A stretch of DNA of 64,000 nt, from NCBI RefSeq assembly GCF_001013475.1, contig NZ_JZEF01000001.1:535472-599471 (forward strand), given 5' to 3'. Below the pieces are notes generated by a model. It searched no databases, was not told where the DNA came from, and was given only the letters and a program-made list of their open reading frames with translations. Below, piece after piece: positions 56,647 to 64,000 of the stretch (positions within the stretch are counted from its first letter, which is position 1; each line of letters opens with the position of its first letter). The position numbers were made by a program, and so were the translations under genes. Source of the stretch: Xanthomonas arboricola pv. juglandis (GTDB lineage Bacteria > Pseudomonadota > Gammaproteobacteria > Xanthomonadales > Xanthomonadaceae).

Positions 56647-58148
56647 CCGCAGAGATCCCAACGATGAATTCCCCCACGCCGCCGCCACAGCGCAGCCTCG
56701 GTTCGCGCGCCGCCGGTGGCGCAGCGGTGACCATGATCGGCCAGTCGGCCAAGATGGTCGTGCAGTTCGGCGGCATCATCCTGCTGGCGCGCCTGCTGAC
56801 GCCTTACGACTACGGCCTGATGGCGATGGTCACCGCGATTGTCGGCGCGGCCGAGATCCTGCGCGATTTCGGCCTGTCTGCCGCTGCCGTGCAGGCCAAG
56901 CATGTCAGCCGCGAGCAACGCGACAACCTGTTCTGGATCAACAGTGGCATCGGCTTGTCGCTGTCGGTGGTGGTGTACGCCTCTGCCCATGTGATCGCCA
57001 ATTTCTATAAAGAACCGGCGCTGGTGACGATCTCCCAGGCGCTGGCGGTGACCTTCCTGATCAACGGCATGACCACGCAGTACCGCGCGCACCTGAGCCG
57101 CGGGCTGCGGTTTGGCCAGGTTGCGCTCAGCGATGTGGGATCGCAGGTGCTGGGCCTGGGCGCGGCCGTCGCTGCCGCCTTGCTGGGCTGGGGCTATTGG
57201 GCGCTGGTGGTGCAGCAGGTGGTGCAGGCGATGGTCAATTTCGTCATCGCCGCGAGCTGTGCACGCTGGTTGCCGGGCGGGTACCAACGCTCGGCGCCGA
57301 TGCGCGACTTCATGAGCTTCGGCTGGAACCTGATGGCTGCGCAGTTGCTGGGCTATGCCAGCCGCAACGTCGGCCAGGTCATCATCGGCTGGCGCACCGG
57401 CCCGGACGCACTGGGCCTGTACAACCGTGCGTTCCAGTTGTTGATGATGCCGTTGAATCAGATCAACGCGCCCGCCACCAGCGTGGCGTTGCCGGTGTTG
57501 TCGCAGCTGCAGGACGACCGCGAACGCTTCAGCGCCTTTCTGCTGCGCGGGCAGACGGTGATGGTGCATCTGATCGTTGCGCTGTTCGCCTTCGCCTGCG
57601 CGCTGGCCATGCCGCTGATCGTGCTGGTGCTCGGCGAGCAGTGGCGCGAGGCGGTGCCCCTGTTCCAGGTGCTGACGCTGGGCGGTATTTTCCAGACCGC
57701 GTCCTATGCAACCTACTGGGTGTTCCTTGCCAGGGGCCTGATGCGTGCGCAGTTGCTGTTCTCGCTGGTCAGCCGCATCGTGCTGATCGGCTGCATCTTC
57801 GTCGGCTCGCGCTGGGGCGCGATGGGCGTGGCGATCGGCTACTCGTTCGGCCTGCTGGTGACCTGGCCGTTGTCGCTGGTCTGGGTCGGCAAGATCTCCG
57901 ACGCACCGGTGGTTGCACTGTTCACCAATGCGGTGCGTGCGATGACCGCGTATGGCGTGGCAGGGGTGTGCGCGTATTACGCATCCATCACCGTCGGTGG
58001 CCCGCTGTGGCAGCAGCTGGCCGTTGGTGCGGCCGCGATGGCGGCGGTCTGCTTGCTGGCATTGGCGATCTGGCCGGCGTTCCGCCGCGATGTCGTTGCC
58101 ATCCTCAACATCCGCAAGTTGCTGAAGCAGGCCAAGGCACGCCAATGA
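56643..58148 (+). CDS. gumJ: Xanthan repeat-unit flippase GumJ (Wzx)
   Basis: A polysaccharide-transport (PST/MOP) flippase that moves the lipid-linked pentasaccharide to the periplasmic face. 501 residues from a GTG that overlaps the gumI stop; ATG 56664 would give 494. Twelve to fourteen membrane helices; typical start [34 protein letters not shown]. The 64-bp gap that follows is the second largest within the operon. Confidence 0.95.
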   Translation: MTAEIPTMNSPTPPPQRSLGSRAAGGAAVTMIGQSAKMVVQFGGIILLARLLTPYDYGLMAMVTAIVGAAEILRDFGLSAAAVQAKHVSREQRDNLFWINSGIGLSLSVVVYASAHVIANFYKEPALVTISQALAVTFLINGMTTQYRAHLSRGLRFGQVALSDVGSQVLGLGAAVAAALLGWGYWALVVQQVVQAMVNFVIAASCARWLPGGYQRSAPMRDFMSFGWNLMAAQLLGYASRNVGQVIIGWRTGPDALGLYNRAFQLLMMPLNQINAPATSVALPVLSQLQDDRERFSAFLLRGQTVMVHLIVALFAFACALAMPLIVLVLGEQWREAVPLFQVLTLGGIFQTASYATYWVFLARGLMRAQLLFSLVSRIVLIGCIFVGSRWGAMGVAIGYSFGLLVTWPLSLVWVGKISDAPVVALFTNAVRAMTAYGVAGVCAYYASITVGGPLWQQLAVGAAAMAAVCLLALAIWPAFRRDVVAILNIRKLLKQAKARQ

Positions 58149-58212
58149 GATCGACATCGTCTTCGCCTGCGTTCTTGCATGCTTTCTCCCACTCATTCAT
58201 AGGACACGGCCC

Positions 58213-59412
58213 ATGAGCGATACACCCGCCGCCGCTTCCGGCATTCGCCGGCCTTGCTATCTGGTCCTGTCCGCCCACGATTACCGCACGCCACGGCGTG
58301 CGAATATCCACTTCATCACCGATCAACTCGCGCTGCGCGGCACCACGCGGTTTTTCTCGCTGCGCTATAGCCGGCTGTCGCGCATGAAGGGCGACATGCG
58401 GCTGCCGCTGGACGACACCGCGAATACCGTGGTGTCGCACAAGGGCGTGGAGTGCTATCTGTGGCGCACGACGGTGCATCCGTTCAACACGCGTCGTGCC
58501 TGGCTGCGTTCTGTCGAAGATGCGATGTTCCGCTGGTATGCCGCGCATCCGCCACGCCAGTTGCTGGACTGGATGCGCGAGGCGGACGTGATCGTGTTCG
58601 AAAGCGGTATCGCGGTGGCCTTCATCGAGCTGGCCAAGCGCATCAATCCGGCAGCGAAGCTGGTCTATCGCGCTTCCGATGGTCTGAGCACGATCAATGT
58701 CGCGTCCTATATCGAGCGTGAGTTCGATCGGGTTGCACCGACGCTGGATGTGATCGCATTGGTGTCGCCGGCAATGGCGGAGGAAGTGGCAAGCCGCGAC
58801 AACGTCTATCACGTCGGTCACGGTGTGGATCACAACCTGGATCAGCTGGGCGACCCGTCGCCGTACGGCGAGGGCATGCATGCGGTCGCGGTGGGCTCGA
58901 TGTTGTTCGATCCGGACTTCTTCGTGGTTGCCAGCAAGGCGTTCCCGCAGGTCACGTTCCATGTGATCGGCTCGGGCATGGGGCGGCATCCCGGCTATGG
59001 CGACAACGTGATCGTCTATGGCGAGATGAAGCACGCCGAGACCATCGGCTACATCAAGCACGCCCGTTTCGGGATCGCACCTTACGCATCCGAGCAGGTG
59101 CCGGTGTATCTGGCCGATAGCTCGATGAAGTTGCTGCAATACGATTTCTTCGGCCTGCCTGCGGTGTGTCCGAATGCCGTCGTGGGGCCGTATCAATCGC
59201 GTTTCGGCTACACTCCCGGCAACGGCGAGTCGGTCATTGCGGCCATCAGTCGCGCGCTGGAAGCACCGCGCGTGCGTTACCGCCAATGCCTGAATTGGTC
59301 CGACACCACCGACCGCGTACTGAATCCAGGTGCGTATCCGGAAACCCGTTTGTACCCGCAGCAAGATGGCGCAGCTGTGCGTGCTTCTTCGGAGGCCGCG
59401 CTCTCGCACTGA
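58213..59412 (+). CDS. gumK: Beta-1,2-glucuronosyltransferase GumK
   Basis: GT70-family enzyme adding glucuronic acid to the mannose of the lipid-linked trisaccharide. 399 residues, the size known for GumK. N-terminal [24 protein letters not shown], with the Asp of SAHDY known as catalytic base in this family. [18 protein letters not shown] and the basic surface fit a membrane-associated GT-B enzyme. Confidence 0.96.
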   Translation: MSDTPAAASGIRRPCYLVLSAHDYRTPRRANIHFITDQLALRGTTRFFSLRYSRLSRMKGDMRLPLDDTANTVVSHKGVECYLWRTTVHPFNTRRAWLRSVEDAMFRWYAAHPPRQLLDWMREADVIVFESGIAVAFIELAKRINPAAKLVYRASDGLSTINVASYIEREFDRVAPTLDVIALVSPAMAEEVASRDNVYHVGHGVDHNLDQLGDPSPYGEGMHAVAVGSMLFDPDFFVVASKAFPQVTFHVIGSGMGRHPGYGDNVIVYGEMKHAETIGYIKHARFGIAPYASEQVPVYLADSSMKLLQYDFFGLPAVCPNAVVGPYQSRFGYTPGNGESVIAAISRALEAPRVRYRQCLNWSDTTDRVLNPGAYPETRLYPQQDGAAVRASSEAALSH

Positions 59413-59448
59413 TGCGGCTCACACAACTTTAGAAGGAGACTGCTCGTT

Positions 59449-60243
59449 ATGGCCAATGCTTTGCTGCAGAAATGGATCGAACATGCGGAACGCCGTGCCT
59501 TGTTCTGGTGGCAGCCGAAGAACGCTGGCGTCAACATGGGCGATCATCTGTCCAAGGTGATTGTGTCCTGTGTGCTCTCCTTGCAGGACAAGACGCTGAT
59601 CGAGAAGCGTGATCTCAGCAAGAAGCTGGTCGCCATCGGGTCGGTGCTGCATTTTGCCAAGGACGGCGACACCGTCTGGGGCAGCGGCATCAACGGCAAG
59701 ATTCCCGCCGAGCGGAATACCTTCAGCACGCTCGATGTGCGTGCAGTGCGTGGTCCGAAGACGCGCCAATTCCTGCTTGATCGCGGGATCGCGGTGCCGG
59801 AAGTCTATGGCGACCCCGGTCTGCTGACACCGATGTTTTTCCCCGCCGATGCGCTGGGAACGGCAAACAAGCGCCCCTTCGCCATCGTTCCGCATTTCAA
59901 CGAGCCGGTCGAGAAGTACAGCGCGTACGCGGACCATCTGGTGTTTCCCAACGTCAAGCCTGCGACCTTCATGAGTGCGTTGCTGGGCGCCGAATTGGTG
60001 ATCAGCAGTTCGCTGCACGGGCTGATTCTTGCCGAGGCGTACGGGATTCCGGCGGTGTACCTGGATTGGGGCAACGGCGAGGATCGCTTCAAGTACGACG
60101 ACTACTACAACGGCACCGGACGCATGCAGTGGCACTCGGGCAACAGCGTGGAAGAGTGCCTGAAGCTTGGCGGTAACGGCGATTTCGACCTGGAAAAACT
60201 GCAGGCCGGGCTGCTGGCCGCGTTTCCTTACGACCTTTGGTGA
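59449..60243 (+). CDS. gumL: Ketal-pyruvate transferase GumL
   Basis: Polysaccharide pyruvyltransferase that adds pyruvate ketal from PEP to the terminal mannose. 264 residues; NAGVNMGDHLSKVIV near the start and SALLGAELVISSSLHGLILAEAYGIPAVYLDW (around residues 180-215), with the conserved SSLHG, mark the PS_pyruv_trans family. Good ribosome binding site AGAAGGAG upstream. Confidence 0.96.
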   Translation: MANALLQKWIEHAERRALFWWQPKNAGVNMGDHLSKVIVSCVLSLQDKTLIEKRDLSKKLVAIGSVLHFAKDGDTVWGSGINGKIPAERNTFSTLDVRAVRGPKTRQFLLDRGIAVPEVYGDPGLLTPMFFPADALGTANKRPFAIVPHFNEPVEKYSAYADHLVFPNVKPATFMSALLGAELVISSSLHGLILAEAYGIPAVYLDWGNGEDRFKYDDYYNGTGRMQWHSGNSVEECLKLGGNGDFDLEKLQAGLLAAFPYDLW

Positions 60244-60247
60244 TTCG

Positions 60248-61042
60248 ATGATGCAGGGCCGGCACGTGGATACGGAGACGACAGCGACCGCCAACGCGGC
60301 GATGCCGCAGGGCGTGGTGATTCCGCTTGGCGGATTTCCGGTGCTCTCCACCACGCAGGAAGCGTTTGCACTGGAGTTGTTTCACGCATTGGCCGCCCGG
60401 CAACCACGCCGGGTGTTTTTTGCCAACACCAATTTCATCGTGCAATGCCAGGCACTGCGGCTGCGGATGCGTGAGCCCAGCGTGCGCATCGTCAATGACG
60501 GCATCGGCATGGATCTGGCAGCACGCCTGATCCATGGTCGGCGCTTTGCCGGCAACCTCAATGGCACCGACCTGATTCCGTATCTGTGTCGTGAGGCCGC
60601 GCAGCCACTCAAGTTCTTCCTGCTCGGCGGTCGTCCGGGCGTGGGCAAGACCGCTGCCGCGACCTTGACCGGAACCCTCGGCCAGCAGGTGGTGGGCATG
60701 TGCGACGGCTACGGCGAATTTGCAGCCGCCGGCGAGGGCCTGGCCGAGCGCATCAATCGCTCGGGCGCCGATGTGCTGCTGGTGGCCTTCGGCAACCCGC
60801 TGCAGGAGCGCTGGATCCTCGATCACAGCCATGCCCTGAACGTCCCGCTGGTGTTCGGGGTCGGCGCGTTGCTGGATTTCCTGTCCGGCACCGCCAAGCG
60901 TGCGCCGGATTGGGTACGGCGGCTGCATATGGAATGGATGTACCGGCTGCTCAACGAGCCGCGTCGTCTGCTCAAGCGCTATAGCTGGGATCTGCTAGTG
61001 TTCTTCCGCACCTGCCTGCGTGCGGGCAAGCACCTGCCGTGA
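60248..61042 (+). CDS. gumM: Beta-1,4-glucosyltransferase GumM
   Basis: GT26 (WecG/TagA/CpsF) enzyme adding the second glucose to form the cellobiose backbone. 264 residues from ATG 60248; the next codon is also ATG and gives 263. Motifs ARQPRRVFFANTNFIVQCQAL, IVNDGIGMDLAARL, FFLLGGRPGVGKTAA and LLVAFGNPLQERWI are typical. Last gene of the classical xanthan cluster; it starts 4 bp after gumL. Confidence 0.96.
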   Translation: MMQGRHVDTETTATANAAMPQGVVIPLGGFPVLSTTQEAFALELFHALAARQPRRVFFANTNFIVQCQALRLRMREPSVRIVNDGIGMDLAARLIHGRRFAGNLNGTDLIPYLCREAAQPLKFFLLGGRPGVGKTAAATLTGTLGQQVVGMCDGYGEFAAAGEGLAERINRSGADVLLVAFGNPLQERWILDHSHALNVPLVFGVGALLDFLSGTAKRAPDWVRRLHMEWMYRLLNEPRRLLKRYSWDLLVFFRTCLRAGKHLP

Positions 61043-61077
61043 TGCATGCGCGGGGTTGGCTGGCTTAGCATGTAGGC

Positions 61078-61539
61078 ATGCATCCGACCGCCGCCAACCT
61101 GATCCGTTCGCTCGAACTCGCCCCGCATCCGGAGGGCGGGCATTTCCGTCGCGTGTATGCGTCTGCGCGCCAGGTGAGCGAGGGCGGCCAGCCGCGCCCG
61201 GCGCTGACCGCCATCCGCTTCCTGCTTGCTGCCGGCGAATTTAGCGCCTGGCACCGCGTCGATGCGGAAGAAAGCTGGCATTGGCAGCAGGGCGATGCGT
61301 TGGAGCTGTCGATCTACGACGAGGCCAGCGGGCAGCTGCAACGCCTGATCCTGGATGCCGCCGAGCGCGGCGAGCCGATGCACGTGGTGCCGGCAGGGTG
61401 CTGGCAGGCGGCGCGGTCGCTTGGCGATTTCACCCTGGTGGGCTGCACGGTCTCGCCGGGATTCGTCTGGGAAGGATTCGCGCTGCTCGACGGCGGCTCG
61501 CCGCTGGCTGCGCACCTGGCCAGCCTGGATCCACGCTGA
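61078..61539 (+). CDS. Cupin protein of DUF985 family
   Basis: A 153-residue cupin-like protein. NLIRSLELAPHPEGGHFRRVYAS and FLLAAGEFSAWHRVDAEESWHWQQGD are typical of DUF985; SPGFVWEGFALLDG closes the barrel. Function unknown; possible sugar or small-molecule binding. ATG 61078 follows gumM by 35 bp, so it may be cotranscribed, but it is not part of the known xanthan pathway. Confidence 0.88.
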   Translation: MHPTAANLIRSLELAPHPEGGHFRRVYASARQVSEGGQPRPALTAIRFLLAAGEFSAWHRVDAEESWHWQQGDALELSIYDEASGQLQRLILDAAERGEPMHVVPAGCWQAARSLGDFTLVGCTVSPGFVWEGFALLDGGSPLAAHLASLDPR

Positions 61540-61640
61540 GCCATCGGCGGCTGCGGCGGCTGCGGCGGCGAACATTTCCCTAACGCGGCCATGGCCGGCT
61601 TGGCGTAGTGTCCGCGTTCTCACACAGGGGGCGAGACGTG

Positions 61641-62660
61641 ATGCGAGGCCAGCGGGCGGGGTGGGGCGTGGGAATGATGCTGGTGTCGTTGCTGGCGTCG
61701 GCCAGCGATTGCACGACGCCGCAGCCGGCCGCGCCATCGCCGCCGGCCGTGGTCGATCTGGAAGCGATGGTGGTGCGCGGCGTGCAGCCTGGCCCGGGCC
61801 TGTGGAAGGTCATCAAGGGCGATCATGTGCTGTGGATCCTGGGCACCGTGTCGCCGCTGCCGAAGCGGCTGCAGTGGCAGTCGGCCGAGGTGGAAACGAT
61901 CATCGGCCAGTCGCAGCAGGTGCTGATGGCCCCGACCGTCCAGATCGATGCGGACATGGGGTTCTTCGGCAAATTGACCTTGCTGCCGTCGGCGATGAAG
62001 GCGATGAAGAACGAGGACGGCCGCGAACTGCGCGAACTGCTGCCGGCTGATCTGTATGCGCGCTGGTCGGTTGCCAAGGCACGCTATCTCGGCAGCGACC
62101 GTGGGGTGGAGCGCAAGCGCCCGATGCTTGCCGCCGGCGAGTTGTATCAGGCGGCGATCAAACGCTCCGGCCTGGCGCGCTCGCCGGTGATCTGGTCGGT
62201 GGTGGAGCGTGCCGCCAAGCGCGCCGGGATCAAGCCGACGCCCACCGCGCTGGATTACAAGATCGCCGACCCGCGCCAGGCCATCAAGGAGTTCCGCGCC
62301 GGCGGCATGGACGATACCGCGTGCTTTCGCAGCATCCTGGTCACCGTCGAGCGCGACCTGCCCACGATGGTCGAGCGCGCCAACGCCTGGTCGGTGGGTG
62401 ACATCGAGGCATTGCGCCAGTTGCCACGCGAGGATCCGCAGGCCGCCTGCATGAGCGCCATGGCCAGTTCCGGCGCCGCCAGGAAGCGCGGCATCGACGA
62501 TCTGGAACGGCGCATGCGCGAGCACTGGTTGAGCATCGCCACCACCGCGCTGCAACGCAATCGCAGCACCTTCGCGGTGCTGCCGATCAGCCGGCTGACC
62601 GCAGCCGATGGCTATCTGGCGCGGTTGCAGGCACTGGGATATGCGGTGGAAGCGCCTTGA
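61641..62660 (+). CDS. gumN: GumN, TraB/PrgY-family protein
   Basis: GumN belongs to the TraB/GumN (Tiki-like) family, putative metalloproteases or regulators; its role in xanthan production is unclear. 339 residues from ATG 61641 with a signal/lipoprotein-like start (MMLVSLLASASDC). The GX2H-type region DHVLWILGTVSPLPKRLQWQSAEV and the C-terminal FAVLPISRLTAADGYLARLQALGYAV are conserved family parts. The stop TGA forms part of the TTGA target duplicated by the IS element directly downstream, so the gene itself is intact. Confidence 0.92.
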   Translation: MRGQRAGWGVGMMLVSLLASASDCTTPQPAAPSPPAVVDLEAMVVRGVQPGPGLWKVIKGDHVLWILGTVSPLPKRLQWQSAEVETIIGQSQQVLMAPTVQIDADMGFFGKLTLLPSAMKAMKNEDGRELRELLPADLYARWSVAKARYLGSDRGVERKRPMLAAGELYQAAIKRSGLARSPVIWSVVERAAKRAGIKPTPTALDYKIADPRQAIKEFRAGGMDDTACFRSILVTVERDLPTMVERANAWSVGDIEALRQLPREDPQAACMSAMASSGAARKRGIDDLERRMREHWLSIATTALQRNRSTFAVLPISRLTAADGYLARLQALGYAVEAP

Positions 62661-63889
62661 GGGCAGCTCTAAAAACCCCCGATCCTTGGCATCATAGTTC
62701 CACCGCCATCCAGGGTAAGAGCCGATGATCAGTCTGTTTGCCGGGGCCGAGCGCGAAGCCAAGCGCCAGCAGTTGAGCGATCCGCTGGAGCTGCTGTCGC
62801 GGCACATCGATTTCGTCGCGATCGCGGCGGTGATCGATGGCCACCTTCGCCTGGGCACGGGTGCCAAGGGCGGTCGCCCGGCGTGGCCGACGGAGCTGAT
62901 GATCCGGCTGCTGCTGTTGCAGCAGTTGTACAACCTGTCCGACGAGGCGCTGGAGTACCAGGTGCTGGACCGTCGCAGCTTCCAGCGCTTCCTGGGGTTG
63001 GAACACAGCGGCAAGGTGCCTGACGCCAAGACGATCTGGGTGTGGCGTGAGCGGCTCAAGAAGAACGATCTGATCGGCGACATCAGCGCGGCGGTGAGCG
63101 GCCAGTTGCAGCGGGCCGGGTTCATTGCCCGGGGTGGACAGATCATTGATGCGAGCATCGTCAGCGCGCCGATCCAGCGCAATACGCGCGAGGAGAACGC
63201 CCGGATCAAGCGAGGCGAGGCTGTGCAGGACTGGAGCGATGCCAAGCGGCGGCAGAAGGACGTGCAGGCGCGCTGGACGCTCAAGCACGGCAAGGCCCAT
63301 TACGGCTACAAGCTGCACGCCAACACGGATCGGCGCTGGGGGTTCATCCGGCGGCACGAGGTGAGTGCGGCCAACGTGCACGACAGCCGGCACTTCGAGA
63401 CGCTGCTCGATCCAGTCAACACCGGGCGCACGGTACGGGCCGACAGCGCCTATGCCAGCCAGGCTCGGGAAACCGAACTCAGGCGACAAGGCTACCGCGC
63501 GGACATCCAGCACAAGGGGCAGACGGACAAGCCGCTGAGCCTGGCCCAGCAGCGTCGGAACCATCGCATCGCCAAGGATCGGGCGTTCGGCGAGCATCCG
63601 TTTGCCCGACTCGCCCAACAGGGAGGCAAATGCCTGCGCACGATTGGCCTGGCGCGAGCCCAGGTGGTGATCGGCCTGAAGGTTGCCGCACACAACCTGA
63701 TGAGGCTGGCGCGGCTGCAGAGCCAGGGGATCGTGCCGGCGTGAGCGGAAACGGCGGCTGACAGGCCGCAATCCGGGTTTGAAATGCCATGGGTCGGCTC
63801 TTCGCGCCCCTTCGACCGGCAGGTGCGAGGGGGGCCTGTCGCCTTACCGAACATCTCAAACGGCAGAATCGAGGTTGTTCGAGGTGCCC
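62661..63889 (+). mobile_element. Complete IS5-family insertion sequence, 1229 bp
   Basis: Bounded by imperfect terminal inverted repeats (left GGGCAGCTCTAAAAACCCCC; right, reverse-complemented, GGGCACCTCGAACAACCTCG) and by a 4-bp target duplication TTGA at 62657-62660 and 63890-63893. It contains one transposase gene with intact DDE-type residues. The clean duplication indicates simple insertion. The left end is the same sequence as the relic at 10802-10841. The insertion separates gumN from whatever lies downstream. Confidence 0.92.
62725..63744 (+). CDS. IS5-family transposase
   Basis: A 339-residue transposase with an N-terminal DUF772-type domain (GRPAWPTELMIRLLLLQQLYNLSDEALEYQVLDRRSFQRFLGL) and the DDE catalytic core: first Asp in QIIDASIVSAP, second in RADSAYASQ. 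The C-terminal R-rich region is typical (QRRNHRIAKDRAFGEHPFAR). Full length and probably functional. ATG 62725 has only a weak ribosome binding site. Confidence 0.94.
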   Translation: MISLFAGAEREAKRQQLSDPLELLSRHIDFVAIAAVIDGHLRLGTGAKGGRPAWPTELMIRLLLLQQLYNLSDEALEYQVLDRRSFQRFLGLEHSGKVPDAKTIWVWRERLKKNDLIGDISAAVSGQLQRAGFIARGGQIIDASIVSAPIQRNTREENARIKRGEAVQDWSDAKRRQKDVQARWTLKHGKAHYGYKLHANTDRRWGFIRRHEVSAANVHDSRHFETLLDPVNTGRTVRADSAYASQARETELRRQGYRADIQHKGQTDKPLSLAQQRRNHRIAKDRAFGEHPFARLAQQGGKCLRTIGLARAQVVIGLKVAAHNLMRLARLQSQGIVPA

Positions 63890-63893
63890 TTGA

Positions 63894-64000
63894 CACGTCG
63901 GCACGACTGCCCGGCGGTTGTGGTCTAGAACGAGGTGGCGATCGACTGACCGATCGCCGTCCTCGCAGGCAGTCCATGCGCGATGCGCGCTCCGCCGATC
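63894..64000. other. Sequence downstream of the IS element
   Basis: About 100 bp up to the window end. No gene can be recognised. It is the continuation of the original gumN downstream region. Confidence 0.4.

Overview
The window is chromosomal DNA of a Xanthomonas species: it is GC-rich, carries a complete xanthan (gum) operon next to tRNA-Pro(GGG), and has an antibacterial type IV secretion (X-T4SS) locus next to uvrB and tRNA-Val. The species cannot be fixed from the sequence alone.

Layout. 1-2057: 3' part of uvrB and tRNA-Val(GAC). 2585-14032: X-T4SS structural genes virD4, virB7, B8, B9, B10, B11, B1, B2, B4 and B5, mostly overlapping by 4 nt. virB3 is absent. Where it should lie is a 40-bp relic of an IS5-family end (10802-10841), and virB4 starts abruptly just after it. 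14129-22383: an unusual tandem array of the form virB6 / DUF4189 protein / lipoprotein (predicted immunity) / peptidoglycan hydrolase effector with a C-terminal XVIPCD secretion signal. The unit occurs twice, followed by a third, decayed virB6 fragment. The first effector/immunity pair resembles XAC2609/XAC2610 of X. citri. The second has a different, lysozyme-like toxin and an unrelated lipoprotein.

22640-23830: an IS3-family element that separates the GH13 alpha-glucosidase gene from a probable operator. 23863-38348: a maltodextrin utilisation cluster with a GH13 alpha-glucosidase, TonB-dependent receptor, GH97 alpha-glucosidase, six-hairpin glycosidase (with an apparent 3' frameshift), MFS sugar transporter, GH13 alpha-amylase/CGTase-like enzyme and LacI-type repressor. 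The 14-bp word TGAATACGTATGCA occurs in three of its control regions and is the best operator candidate.

38674-46391: translation genes thrS, infC (non-AUG start), rpmI, rplT, pheS, pheT, then ihfA and a MerR-type regulator. 46452-46528: tRNA-Pro with a terminator. 47002-61042: gumBCDEFGHIJKLM for xanthan synthesis and export. Then follow a DUF985 cupin gene, gumN, and a complete 1229-bp IS5-family element (62661-63889, TTGA target duplication) inserted exactly at the gumN stop codon. This element carries the same end sequence as the relic in the T4SS locus.

Reading of the whole: a conserved core genome with an accessory bacterial-killing locus that is being rearranged. Effector cassettes multiply by recombination through shared virB6 and effector 3' ends, while IS activity has probably disabled the apparatus (loss of virB3 and the virB4 5' end) and disturbed maltose-gene control.
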